Notes: generated from the letters alone by a model not told the origin. DNA of 11,194 nt from Candidatus Methanogaster sp. UBA203 (GCA_002503595.1 DASC01000195.1:1-11194); one strand, 5' to 3'; shown: positions 1-6,779, counted from the first letter of the stretch. A program made the numbers and translations.

Positions 1-19
1 GGGACCGTATGCAGGTCCC
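1..19. repeat. Short perfect hairpin at the window edge
   Basis: GGGACC (1-6) and GGTCCC (14-19) are perfect inverted arms around a 7-nt loop. The hairpin lies 13 bp past the stop codon of the minus-strand gene ending at 33, so it could help end that transcript. There is no T-tract on the minus strand within the window, and the edge hides what follows, so a terminator role is only a guess. Confidence 0.35.
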
Positions 20-32
20 CTGCTCTCAATGA

Positions 33-749
33 CTATACCTTCTTCCCTTCCGTGTCAACGATGTATACCTCGAGCAGGTCATCAAGCATAGCACCATTGA
101 TCCCGATGTTGTCTGCTGCCTCCGCAAGTTCCTGGTAGTTGGCACCCTCCCTTTCGCAGAACCTGGCCGTATAGACATTCGAGAATGCAAGTGGCATACA
201 AAGTGTGTTCTGAATCCATTTCACAAGGATCCTGGACTGAGTTCCCTTGCTCACCTCGGAAAACGAGACATGTGAGTCGAACTCGTCGACGATCTCCTGA
301 CCGTACGTCCTGAGGAACTTCTGGATCTTACCGTCGTAATTCTCCTGAATTGCCTGGGCTACCTTGCAGATTGCAGAAAGCGACTTTTTGATATCCTCTT
401 CGGCAACGCCATTCGCTTTGAGGATGTCTATTATGGTCCTCACACGCGAGTTGTCGGGATTGACCATACCGTCATCCATTATCGGTATTCCAGCCAGGTC
501 ATTGACCTTCAGCAGGTTTAAGTCTGCAAGACTGTTTGCCAGTCTGCGCGCATCCCTGTACGAATGCTCGGTGAGTTCCGCGAATATGCAGTAGACCAGT
601 TCGGTCCAGCGGGCGCTTTCATCTTCCCATTTGTAGTCTGTCGGGAGGAGCTGCCTGTACTCCGCATATACCTCCCTGATCCGGTCCTCAAGGACAGCAA
701 CCCGTTCGGGTTCTGTGTTTTTCATGGATACTTTCTTCATTCGTGCCAT
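33..749 (-). CDS. Uncharacterised soluble protein, possibly a degenerate HhH-GPD (endonuclease III-like) fold
   Basis: I do not recognise this family with certainty. An ATG at 764 gives 243 aa, but that ATG is part of the GGAGG (minus strand 762-758) which sits 8 nt before the ATG at 749, so I choose 749 (238 aa). The protein is soluble and helical, with no signal peptide or membrane segment. Its layout recalls endonuclease III: a helical block (WTELVYCIFAEL..., about residues 45-85), a second helical block (VRTIIDILKANG..., about 100-150), then GTQSRILVKWIQNTL near residue 170, where the glycosylase helix-hairpin-helix would be. The expected catalytic Lys (G-x-G-R-K-T in real glycosylases), the catalytic Asp and the C-terminal Fe-S cysteines are absent. 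If the resemblance is real, this is a non-catalytic DNA-binding relative. It is divergent from the antiporter operon and has its own promoter. The family assignment is inference only; that it is a real gene is likely from its length, SD and promoter. Confidence 0.8.
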   Translation of the reverse strand: MARMKKVSMKNTEPERVAVLEDRIREVYAEYRQLLPTDYKWEDESARWTELVYCIFAELTEHSYRDARRLANSLADLNLLKVNDLAGIPIMDDGMVNPDNSRVRTIIDILKANGVAEEDIKKSLSAICKVAQAIQENYDGKIQKFLRTYGQEIVDEFDSHVSFSEVSKGTQSRILVKWIQNTLCMPLAFSNVYTARFCEREGANYQELAEAADNIGINGAMLDDLLEVYIVDTEGKKV

Positions 750-763
750 CTTTAATGCCTCCA

Positions 764-771
764 TATATAAA
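764..771 (-). promoter_or_regulatory. TATA-like box for the minus-strand gene
   Basis: Read on the minus strand this is TTTATATA, preceded by an A-rich stretch that could act as a BRE. A start about 25 nt downstream would fall near 743, inside or just after the ATG at 749. Either the transcript is almost leaderless and translation starts at a later Met (740), or the true box lies further upstream. The GGAGG at 758-762 argues for some leader, so the assignment stays tentative. Confidence 0.45.
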
Positions 772-774
772 TTT

Positions 775-789
775 TGCTACGTTGTAGCA
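775..789. promoter_or_regulatory. 15-bp palindrome, candidate operator
   Basis: TGCTAC-GTT-GTAGCA is a perfect inverted repeat with 6-bp arms and a 3-bp centre. It sits directly upstream of the minus-strand TATA-like box, where the BRE and transcription factor B would bind. A dimeric regulator bound here would block or assist that promoter. No regulator can be named from the sequence. Confidence 0.45.
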
Positions 790-930
790 CTTTTCCGCAT
801 GATCATCTTACGACATGGCGGTGGTGTGCGGACGTGACCACTGCCGCCATAAGCATCAGACGGGAGCGGTGTATCAACATCTTCGTGGGTGTTTAGACTT
901 ATTAAAGCTTTGGGTTTCCCTCTTTGACGA

Positions 931-953
931 TAGTGGGCATCAAAAGCCCATTA
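931..953 (+). repeat. Stem-loop in the mnh operon upstream region
   Basis: TAGTGGGC pairs with GCCCATTA across the loop ATCAAAA (8-bp stem including one G-T pair). It sits inside the larger CGATAGTG/CACTATCG inverted pair, so two alternative folds compete for 931-935. No T-run follows, so an intrinsic terminator is unlikely. Confidence 0.4.
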
Positions 954-1056
954 AATCCCACTCAGTGTCTAAAAGTCGGAGTTTAATACACTATCGTGGT
1001 GCGATATCCCACTTTCCCAGTCTTAGTGTGCATACGCCCAATTTAAGTGCCAACAG

Positions 1057-1066
1057 AATATATATC
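1057..1066 (+). promoter_or_regulatory. TATA box of the mnh operon
   Basis: AATATATATC is the best TATA-like element before the operon. With usual archaeal spacing transcription would begin near 1085-1090, giving a leader of about 60 nt before mnhE. The motif TGTGCATnCG occurs on both sides of the box (from 1027 and from 1069), a possible paired binding site. Confidence 0.6.
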
Positions 1067-1094
1067 AATGTGCATTCGTAGGGATGGAGAGAGA

Positions 1095-1139
1095 ATGAAC
1101 TGCTCAAACACCATGCCAAACGATACCAACCCCCGGTGA
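1095..1139 (+). CDS. Possible 14-aa leader peptide upstream of mnhE
   Basis: An ATG at 1095 opens a 14-codon frame (MNCSNTMPNDTNPR) ending with TGA at 1137-1139. It has a good SD, GGAG at 1086-1089, 5 nt before the ATG. Its stop codon forms part of GGTGA (1135-1139), the SD used by mnhE at 1146. Translation of the leader would therefore place a terminating ribosome on the mnhE start site. The amino acids show no run of one residue typical of attenuation leaders. It may be chance: the predicted transcript start is only about 5-10 nt before this ATG. Confidence 0.3.
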   Translation: MNCSNTMPNDTNPR

Positions 1140-1145
1140 CCCAAC

Positions 1146-1628
1146 ATGAACATAAAACATTTCATAGCAACGTACATCATCGTGTTCGCCTTCTGGATAC
1201 TGCTCTCAGCGCACTTCGATCGATTCCACGTGGGCGCAGGAATCGTATGTTCGAGCATAGTGGCTTATGCGTCCCACGATCTTCTGTTCGCAGGCGTAGG
1301 AAACCACACCCTGACAAAGATCGTGCGGTTCATCGCTTATCTCCCGTGGCTCATCTACCAGATCGTGCTCGCAAACATCGATGTCGCAAAACGGGCGCTC
1401 TCGCCCAGTATGCCTATCGACCCACAGGTGGTCACGTTTAAGACGATCTTGAGGAGCGATGTGGCGCGCACCGCGCTTGCAAACTCGATAACGCTCACGC
1501 CGGGCACGGTCACAATCGACATCGTGGACGACGTCTTCTACGTCCACGCGATAGCAAAGGAGCCTGCTGACGACCTCCTGGAGGGCGCGATGGAGCGAAG
1601 GATTGCTCACGTATTTATGGAGGAGTGA
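1146..1628 (+). CDS. mnhE: Mrp-type Na+/H+ antiporter subunit E
   Basis: Small membrane subunit of the multisubunit cation/H+ antiporter, equivalent to MrpE and MbhA. At 160 aa it has the usual length. Hydrophobic segments lie near residues 5-22, 28-46 and 58-76, followed by a cytoplasmic domain with the family signature NSITLTPGTVTID at 113-125. The start is supported by GGTGA at 1135-1139, 6 nt upstream. It is the first gene of the operon, as mbhA is in the mbh order. MrpE is not a transport channel itself; it is needed for assembly or stability of the complex. Its end (GAG GAG TGA) supplies the SD for mnhF. Confidence 0.93.
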   Translation: MNIKHFIATYIIVFAFWILLSAHFDRFHVGAGIVCSSIVAYASHDLLFAGVGNHTLTKIVRFIAYLPWLIYQIVLANIDVAKRALSPSMPIDPQVVTFKTILRSDVARTALANSITLTPGTVTIDIVDDVFYVHAIAKEPADDLLEGAMERRIAHVFMEE

Positions 1629-1631
1629 TAG

Positions 1632-1907
1632 ATGACAGGTGCATTACTCTTCGGAACGATAGGGATGGTGGACGTCTTTCTGGCGATGGCAATCCTGATA
1701 GTCATGGCAAGCTTTGTGTCGCTCTACCGCGGCATCGAGGGACCCGGAATCTTCAACCGGATCATCGCAGTAAACGTGATCGGCACCAAGACGATCGTGC
1801 TTCTGGTTCTTATCGGGTTCATCTACGAACGACCTGATTTCTTCGATATTGCGCTTGTGTATGCGATTCTTAACTTTATTATGACGATAGCAGCGACGAG
1901 GTACTAA
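1632..1907 (+). CDS. mnhF: Mrp-type Na+/H+ antiporter subunit F
   Basis: MrpF/MbhB family, 91 aa with three predicted membrane helices (about 13-31, 42-62 and 70-88). Family features are the GPGIFNRI loop (37-44), GTKTIV (51-56) and DFFDIALVYAIL (69-80), which carries the conserved Asp of the third helix. The start at 1632 follows mnhE by 3 nt, and the SD (AGGAGTGAT) lies in the last codons of mnhE. MrpF packs against MrpG and MrpE at the end of the membrane arm and is taken to be part of the cation path in Mrp structures; that is family knowledge. Confidence 0.93.
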   Translation: MTGALLFGTIGMVDVFLAMAILIVMASFVSLYRGIEGPGIFNRIIAVNVIGTKTIVLLVLIGFIYERPDFFDIALVYAILNFIMTIAATRY

Positions 1908-1924
1908 AAAAGAGGTGGAAAACG

Positions 1925-2350
1925 ATGTCTGACACAACAACGATAACAAATGTGATTACGGTCGTGTTCCTGCTGACTGGAGCCTTCTTCATGCTCGCAG
2001 GAACGATCGGGTTTGTGCGGTTCCCTGATTTCTACTCACGGATGCATGCAACAGGCAAGTGCGACACGCTTGGGGAGGGGCTGATGCTCGTTGCGCTGAT
2101 CGTCTACGGGGGCGCGACATTCGTCAGCGTGAAGATACTGTTTCTCATTATGTTCATCCTGCTTGCGAACCCGACCTCGACCCACGCGATCGCGAAAGCC
2201 GCGTACGACGTCGGGCTCGAACCATGGCGGAAACTGGACGACCGGGTGGAGTGGATGAATACAGGCGATACCAGCGATACTGGCAATATCAGCAATACCG
2301 GTAATAGCGGCGAAGGCAGAGCCGATCAAGACAGAGGTGAGGGACGATGA
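1925..2350 (+). CDS. mnhG: Mrp-type Na+/H+ antiporter subunit G with repetitive C-terminal tail
   Basis: MrpG/MbhC family: three membrane helices (about 8-30, 47-63 and 66-83) with the signature GTIGFVRFPDFYSRMHA at 26-42 and GKCDTLGEGL at 44-53. The start is set by AGAGGTGG at 1911-1918, 6 nt upstream. The core ends near residue 111. After it comes a hydrophilic tail: six tripeptides of the form [N/D]-[T/I/S]-[G/S] at residues 112-129, then a charged end (GEGRADQDRGEGR). MrpG is usually about 100-120 aa, so the tail is an extension. The stop overlaps the next start as ATGA. Confidence 0.93.
   Translation: MSDTTTITNVITVVFLLTGAFFMLAGTIGFVRFPDFYSRMHATGKCDTLGEGLMLVALIVYGGATFVSVKILFLIMFILLANPTSTHAIAKAAYDVGLEPWRKLDDRVEWMNTGDTSDTGNISNTGNSGEGRADQDRGEGR
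2258..2311 (+). repeat. 9-bp coding repeats in the tail of mnhG
   Basis: Six in-frame 9-bp units encode NTG-DTS-DTG-NIS-NTG-NSG. The units are imperfect, of the pattern (A/G)AT-A(C/T)x-(G/A)G(C/T). Such short in-frame repeats can change copy number by slippage without a frameshift. Confidence 0.6.
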
Positions 2351-2592
2351 TCTGGGTACTTGACATAACGATGCTCCTCTTCCTTGTGGTATGTGCAATC
2401 GCTGCAATCTCGATAAAAGACCTGCTTTCGGCTGTTATAATCCTGTCAGGATACAGCCTTATAATGGCGATCGTCTGGGTCGAGATGCACTCGGTCGATG
2501 TCGGGTTCACAGAAGCTGCTGTTGGCGCGGGGATCACAACCGTCCTATTCATCGCAACGCTTGCAAGAACCGAAGGGAGGAGTGAGGATTGA
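2347..2592 (+). CDS. MbhD-like subunit (DUF4040), detached part of the MrpA C-terminus
   Basis: An 81-aa membrane protein with helices near 8-22, 25-45 and 55-72. The motif DVGFTEAAVGAGITTVLF at 51-68 is typical of DUF4040, found in the C-terminal region of bacterial MrpA and as the separate subunit MbhD in archaeal hydrogenases. IKDLLSAVI at 23-31 fits the same family, including a Lys in the membrane part. It overlaps mnhG by ATGA, with SD GAGGTGA (2334-2340). It forms a connecting element next to the antiporter-like subunits. Because it stands alone here, MrpA is split in this organism, as in Mbh. Confidence 0.88.
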   Translation: MIWVLDITMLLFLVVCAIAAISIKDLLSAVIILSGYSLIMAIVWVEMHSVDVGFTEAAVGAGITTVLFIATLARTEGRSED

Positions 2593-2864
2593 AGGCGCTC
2601 GCACTCCTCGTGGTCGTGATTACAGGCGTGATGCTGATCTACGCGGGGCAGGATCTGCCACCGTTTGGGGACCCGAACACAGATATGTACCAGCACAGGA
2701 TGACACAGCGGTTCATCGAATGCTCAGATACCGAATCCGGGGTACCAAACATCGTAACCGCCCTGCTCGCCAATTACAGGGGGTATGATACGCTTGGAGA
2801 GACGACAGTGATATTCACCGCTGGAATGGCAGTTATGCTGCTCCTCCGGAGGCGTGAAACATGA
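2589..2864 (+). CDS. MbhE-like subunit, detached extreme C-terminus of MrpA
   Basis: 91 aa, starting at a TTG that overlaps the previous stop (TTGA). The start is supported by a GGAGG about 8 nt upstream (2576-2580). Two membrane helices, about 3-19 and 72-86, flank a soluble loop. The stretch GVPNIVTALL (51-60) followed by NYRGYDTLGE (62-71) is the hallmark of MbhE and of the end of MrpA, with the conserved Asp-Thr-Leu-Gly-Glu. It overlaps mnhB by ATGA. With the preceding gene it supplies what a full-length MrpA would carry after its NuoL-like core. Confidence 0.88.
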   Translation: MKALALLVVVITGVMLIYAGQDLPPFGDPNTDMYQHRMTQRFIECSDTESGVPNIVTALLANYRGYDTLGETTVIFTAGMAVMLLLRRRET

Positions 2865-3331
2865 GCAGGATTCAGGAGAGCGTGATCATCAGAACGGTTG
2901 TGCGGATTATGGTCCCGTTCATCGAACTCTTCGCGCTCTATGTGATCATGCACGGCTCGAGTGGACCTGGCGGCGGTTTTCAGGGTGGCGTGATCTTTGG
3001 GGCAGCAATCATACTCTACGCGATGATCTACGGCATCGCCGAAGGAAAGAAGAAGATGTCTGATGCTCTCGACAAGATTCTTGCAAGTACGGGATTGACC
3101 ATTTATGCAGGAACAGGACTCTTATGCCTCTTCTTTGGCGGGATGTTCCTCCAGTACGGCGCAGTCCCGCTCCTGCCGGATAATCCTGCCAAGGTTGCAG
3201 CACTCTTGATCGATCTGGTGGAGATCGGGATCGGCACCACAGTGGCAGCGGTCATGATCTCGCTATTCTTCGATGTCTCGCCACCCGAATCAGAAGAGGG
3301 AGAACTGCCCGGTTACGAGGGGGTAGACTGA
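2861..3331 (+). CDS. mnhB: Mrp-type Na+/H+ antiporter subunit B
   Basis: MrpB/MbhF family, 156 aa, four predicted membrane helices. The signature HGSSGPGGGFQGG lies at residues 31-43, a conserved glycine-rich turn after the first helix. The C-terminus is acidic (SPPESEEGELPGYEGVD). The start overlaps the stop of the MbhE-like gene. The stop overlaps the mnhC start by one base (TGATG), which implies coupled translation. It lies next to MrpC in the known structures, linking the small-subunit end to the MrpD channel. Confidence 0.93.
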   Translation: MSRIQESVIIRTVVRIMVPFIELFALYVIMHGSSGPGGGFQGGVIFGAAIILYAMIYGIAEGKKKMSDALDKILASTGLTIYAGTGLLCLFFGGMFLQYGAVPLLPDNPAKVAALLIDLVEIGIGTTVAAVMISLFFDVSPPESEEGELPGYEGVD

Positions 3332-3786
3332 TGACTGGAATTATTGATGTCGTCTATGCCGAGTATAATTACTGGATCTATGTGACGCTGATGATGATCG
3401 GGTTCTATGCGATGATCGCAAAGAAGAACCTGATCAAGAAGGTCATCGGAGCCAACATCTTCCAGACCGCAATCTTCCTCTTCTATGTCTCGCTTGCAGA
3501 CATCACTGGCGGAACCGCGCCGATTCTCGTGGGCGGGCACGGCGGAGAGCACGTAGAACATGCGGCTGATGTGATCTACACGAATCCGGTTCCGCACTGC
3601 CTGATACTGACCGCGATTGTGGTCTCGGTCAGTACCACCGCTGTGGCACTGGCACTCATCATCAGAATCTACAATGAGTACGGGTCACTCGATGAGGATG
3701 TGATCCTTGCGGCACGAAAGAGTTTGCAGCCTGAGTTTTCCGAGTATGCAAGGCAGAAGGAGGTGATCGACGATGGCGGGATTTGA
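3331..3786 (+). CDS. mnhC: Mrp-type Na+/H+ antiporter subunit C with His-rich insertion
   Basis: MrpC/MbhG/NuoK family with three membrane helices (about 13-30, 38-56 and 91-112). The core motif NPVPHCLILTAIVVSVSTTAVAL (85-107) is the NuoK-like helix of the family. Between helices 2 and 3 there is an extra loop GGHGGEHVEHAAD (68-80) with three His and two Glu. In many MrpC proteins this loop is shorter and not His-rich. A hydrophilic C-terminal tail of about 35 residues follows. The gene overlaps mnhD by 14 nt. The His-rich loop recurs in the small subunit at 6781-7080. Confidence 0.92.
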   Translation: MTGIIDVVYAEYNYWIYVTLMMIGFYAMIAKKNLIKKVIGANIFQTAIFLFYVSLADITGGTAPILVGGHGGEHVEHAADVIYTNPVPHCLILTAIVVSVSTTAVALALIIRIYNEYGSLDEDVILAARKSLQPEFSEYARQKEVIDDGGI

Positions 3787-5281
3787 GATCATCACAAACA
3801 ACCTTCCAGTATTCGCAGTTGTAGTCCCGCTGATCGCGGGCTTCCTGACGCCGATCGTCGGGTGGATTGATCGCAGACTTCCGTGGTACTGGGTGATGCT
3901 TGCGATGTTTGTGGTTCTCCTGATAACATTGAGTAATCTCGTAACCGTGATCAACTCAGGAACGATCCACTACAAACTCGGTGGCTGGGACCCGCCATTC
4001 GGTATCGAATACGTAATCGACCTATTAAATGGATTCGTCTGCCTGATAATCGCGTTCATCGGGTTCATGGTATCAATATACTCGGTGGAGAGCGTCAAAA
4101 AGGAAGTTCCCGGAAAGACGACCCAGTTCTACTCTGTATTCCTGCTCCTGATCACCGGACTCATGGGAATGACGATCACAGGCGACATCTTCAACTTCTA
4201 TGTATTCCTTGAGATCTCATCGCTCACCGCTTACGCTCTCATTGCTATGGGCGACCGCGGGGACGGCGTTGTCGCAAGCTTCAACTACCTGATCATGGGC
4301 ACCGTCGCAGCATCGTTCATCCTCTTGGGGATCGGCTACCTCTACGCGGTCACAGGCACCCTGAACATGGCTGACATGCAAAATCTCCTGCCGAGCATCT
4401 ATGAGAGCAAGGTCGTTCTTGCTGCGCTCGCATTCTTCATGGCGGGTTTCAGCATCAAGGTCGGTCTCTTCCCGCTCCATGCGTGGCTTCCTGATGCGTA
4501 CACACATGCACCATCGACAGCAAGCGCGCTCATCGCAGGACTGATGACAAAGGTCGGCGTCTATGCGATGATCCGGTTCATGTTCTGCGTCTTCACACCC
4601 GCGTTTGTGATCGATGTGAATATGACAGAGATTCTCACCTGGGCTGCTGCGCTTGCGATCATCGTGGGATCGGTTCTCGCAATTGCGCAGAGCGACATCA
4701 AGCGGATGCTTGCATACTCAAGCATCAGCCAGATCGGCTACATCCTCTTAGGTTTTGGTCTTGTGAACGTGATCGGGATTACGGGTGGGCTTCTGCACAT
4801 CATGAACCATGCGCTGATGAAGTGCGCACTCTTCCTTGTCGCCGGTGCGGTATTCTACAAGACCGACATCAGAAACATATACCAGTTCCAGGGGCTCGGA
4901 AAGAAGATGCCTGTTACGACAACCGTCTTTTTGATAGCTGCCCTCTCGATGATTGGAGTTCCGGGAACCGTTGGCTTTACGAGCAAGTGGTATCTTGCGC
5001 TCGGATCGATCGTTGCAGATCAGTGGATCTTCGTAGCGGTCATCCTTGTATCGAGTCTGCTCAACATCGTCTACTTCTGGCGGATCTTTGACAACATCTG
5101 GTTCGGACACCCGCACGAGATCGAGAACATCAAAAGGGATGAAGCGCCGCTAACGATGCTGATTCCGATGGTGATACTGGCTATTCTCTGCGTATACTTC
5201 GGATTCTTCTCGGGCTATCCGATCGAACATATATTTGAACCACTGGCAAAAACACTGCTTGGATTGGGCGGGGTGCCCTGA
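3773..5281 (+). CDS. mnhD: Mrp antiporter subunit D (first antiporter-like channel)
   Basis: A 502-aa proton-conducting membrane transporter (NuoL/M/N-like, MrpD/MbhH), about 14 helices. The key ionisable residues of the family are all present: Glu147 in helix 5 (FLEISSLTAY), Lys229 in helix 7 (GFSIKVGLFPLHAWLPDAY, 225-243), Lys260 in helix 8 (GLMTKVGVY), His342/His346/Lys350 in the middle of the protein, and Lys405 in helix 12 (GFTSKW). It occupies the place of mbhH, directly after the mnhC/mbhG gene. The start at 3773 overlaps mnhC by 14 nt, with an AGGAGGTGAT-type SD upstream. It should carry out H+ (and perhaps Na+) transfer across the membrane. Confidence 0.94.
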   Translation: MAGFEIITNNLPVFAVVVPLIAGFLTPIVGWIDRRLPWYWVMLAMFVVLLITLSNLVTVINSGTIHYKLGGWDPPFGIEYVIDLLNGFVCLIIAFIGFMVSIYSVESVKKEVPGKTTQFYSVFLLLITGLMGMTITGDIFNFYVFLEISSLTAYALIAMGDRGDGVVASFNYLIMGTVAASFILLGIGYLYAVTGTLNMADMQNLLPSIYESKVVLAALAFFMAGFSIKVGLFPLHAWLPDAYTHAPSTASALIAGLMTKVGVYAMIRFMFCVFTPAFVIDVNMTEILTWAAALAIIVGSVLAIAQSDIKRMLAYSSISQIGYILLGFGLVNVIGITGGLLHIMNHALMKCALFLVAGAVFYKTDIRNIYQFQGLGKKMPVTTTVFLIAALSMIGVPGTVGFTSKWYLALGSIVADQWIFVAVILVSSLLNIVYFWRIFDNIWFGHPHEIENIKRDEAPLTMLIPMVILAILCVYFGFFSGYPIEHIFEPLAKTLLGLGGVP

Positions 5282-5287
5282 GGTGAT
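5280..5287 (+). promoter_or_regulatory. SD that fixes the start of the second MnhD-like gene
   Basis: GAGGTGAT overlaps the mnhD stop (TGA at 5279-5281) and lies 4 nt before the ATG at 5292. It rules against the in-frame ATG at 5235, which lies inside mnhD and would add 19 residues without homology to the family. Confidence 0.7.
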
Positions 5288-5291
5288 CACG

Positions 5292-6779
5292 ATGGTTACA
5301 GAGATTAATTCAATAATACCGCTCCTTGCTGTGCTCGTATCGATGCTCGCGTCAGTCCTGATCCTTGCATTCGGAAAATACCCGAATATCAGGGAGGGCT
5401 GGACATTTGTCGCCGCGTTTATCAAGTTCGGGCTCGTGATCTCAATGCTTCCGCTGATACTTAAAGGGAATGTGGTCACCTACACCGTTGTTGAGATGTT
5501 TCCGAATCTGCCAATCGCATTCAAGGTTGACGCATTCGGGATACTCTTTGCGATCACATCCTCGTTCTTGTGGATATTCGTCTCGTCCTACTCCATCGGC
5601 TACATGCGGTCGCTCAAGGAACATGCGCAGACCCGATACTTCTTCTGCTTCGCAATAGCGCTCTCTTCAGCCGTCGGAATCGCATTCTCAGCGAATCTAT
5701 TCACGCTCTTCCTGTTCTACGAACTCCTGACGATCTCGACATACCCGCTCGTTGCGCATATCGAGACACCTGAGGCGATCAGTTCGGGCAGGAAGTACCT
5801 GACATACCTGATGATCGCAGGCGTCTCACTGTTATTCTCAATCTTGGTAGTCTACCACTACACCGGCACAACAGAGTTCTCATTTGCTGGCATCGCGGGA
5901 ATGGACGCGATACCGCAGACGACACTCGTCATCCTCTTTGTGACGTTCATGATCGGATGCGCCAAAGCCGCGTTCATGCCGCTTCATGCGTGGCTTCCCG
6001 CCGCGATGATTGCGCCAACTCCGGTGAGCGCACTTCTCCATGCGGTGGCTGTGGTGAAGGCGGGCGTCTTCACAGCGCTTCGGGTCATCCTCTACGTCTT
6101 CGGGGTCGATCTGATACGAGACAGCGGTATCTGGCTTTACATGGCGTATTTCGTATCGATAACGATTATTCTCGCCTCGGTCTACGCACTGATGCAGGAC
6201 AACCTCAAGAAACGGCTTGCATACTCGACAGTGAGCCAGTTATCGTATATCCTGCTCGGCGCAGTGCTCATAACACCGCATGGGATCACAGGCGGGATGC
6301 TGCATATCCCGTACCACGCGTTCATGAAGATCACACTCTTCATGTGTGCAGGCGCGCTGATCGTGACTGCCAGGAAGGAGAATATCAGCGAGATGAACGG
6401 AATCGCCAGACAGATGCCGATCACGATGCTTGCATTCACAGTTGGAGCTCTCGGCATGATCGGGATGCCGCCTGTCGGGGGGTATGTGACCAAGTGGTTT
6501 CTGCTCTTAGGGGCGGCGGAGCTGCACAGCATGATTCTCATCGCAGTGCTGCTCGTAAGTGCGGTCTTGAACGCCGCATACTTCTTCCCGGTAATCTATG
6601 TTGCGTTTTTCAAGAAGCCGGACCATGAACTGAAGTACAAGGAGGCGCCGCTTACGATGCTTGTGCCGCTCGTGGTGACCGCGATCATCTCGATTGTGAT
6701 CGGGATATGGCCCGATGCGCCGGGGATGTTTCTGGATATTGTAAATATTGCAGTTGCAAACGTTACAGGAGGGATTTAG
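5292..6779 (+). CDS. Second MnhD-like antiporter channel subunit
   Basis: 495 aa from the ATG at 5292; an upstream ATG at 5235 is rejected because of the SD at 5280-5287. It is a second full NuoL/M/N-type channel with about 14 helices. Conserved residues: Glu144 (LFYELLTIS), Lys225 (CAKAAFMPLHAWLPAAM), Lys256 (AVVKAGVF), His338/His342/Lys346 and Lys401 (YVTKWF). The HAWLPAAMIAPTPVSALLHA segment (232-251) is closer to NuoL/MrpA and hydrogenase-type subunits than to MrpD, which usually has HAWLPDAY. It may therefore take the MrpA-core position. It follows mnhD with a gap of 10 nt. Confidence 0.92.
   Translation: MVTEINSIIPLLAVLVSMLASVLILAFGKYPNIREGWTFVAAFIKFGLVISMLPLILKGNVVTYTVVEMFPNLPIAFKVDAFGILFAITSSFLWIFVSSYSIGYMRSLKEHAQTRYFFCFAIALSSAVGIAFSANLFTLFLFYELLTISTYPLVAHIETPEAISSGRKYLTYLMIAGVSLLFSILVVYHYTGTTEFSFAGIAGMDAIPQTTLVILFVTFMIGCAKAAFMPLHAWLPAAMIAPTPVSALLHAVAVVKAGVFTALRVILYVFGVDLIRDSGIWLYMAYFVSITIILASVYALMQDNLKKRLAYSTVSQLSYILLGAVLITPHGITGGMLHIPYHAFMKITLFMCAGALIVTARKENISEMNGIARQMPITMLAFTVGALGMIGMPPVGGYVTKWFLLLGAAELHSMILIAVLLVSAVLNAAYFFPVIYVAFFKKPDHELKYKEAPLTMLVPLVVTAIISIVIGIWPDAPGMFLDIVNIAVANVTGGI
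6768..6773 (+). promoter_or_regulatory. SD that fixes the start of the small His-rich subunit
   Basis: GGAGGG, 7 nt before the ATG at 6781. The longer frame from 6748 would start inside the previous gene and has no comparable site. Confidence 0.6.

Larger units (their letters stand above)
750..1145. other. Intergenic region rich in inverted and direct repeats
   Basis: No convincing protein gene lies in these 396 bp. What can be seen: a hairpin at 815-850 (ATGGCGG/CCGCCAT, inner TGGT/ACCA with a 3-nt bulge); a hairpin at 931-953 (8-bp stem with one G-T pair, 7-nt loop); an 8-bp perfect inverted pair CGATAGTG (928-935) / CACTATCG (989-996); TTTAGAC (892-898) / GTCTAAA (967-973); and the direct repeat ATCCCACT at 955-962 and 1006-1013. 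The 3' part holds the promoter and leader of the antiporter operon. The density of symmetric elements suggests regulation or a structured RNA, but none matches an RNA family I know. Confidence 0.6.

Noticed and set aside
815..1081. An 88-codon open frame in the intergenic region
   Set aside because: It crosses the operon TATA box and the inverted repeats, has no SD, and its translation is rich in His, Ser and Arg without any domain character.
1206..1610. Minus-strand frame of 134 codons opposite mnhE
   Set aside because: It is the antisense shadow of a clear MnhE gene; its translation is His/Arg/Cys-rich and resembles nothing.
5235..5291. 19-residue N-terminal extension of the second MnhD-like protein
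   Set aside because: The stretch overlaps mnhD and lacks an SD, while GAGGTGAT is placed correctly for the ATG at 5292.
5957..6628. 223-codon plus-strand frame inside the second MnhD-like gene
   Set aside because: It is the out-of-phase reading of conserved channel helices; very Arg/His-rich with no SD.
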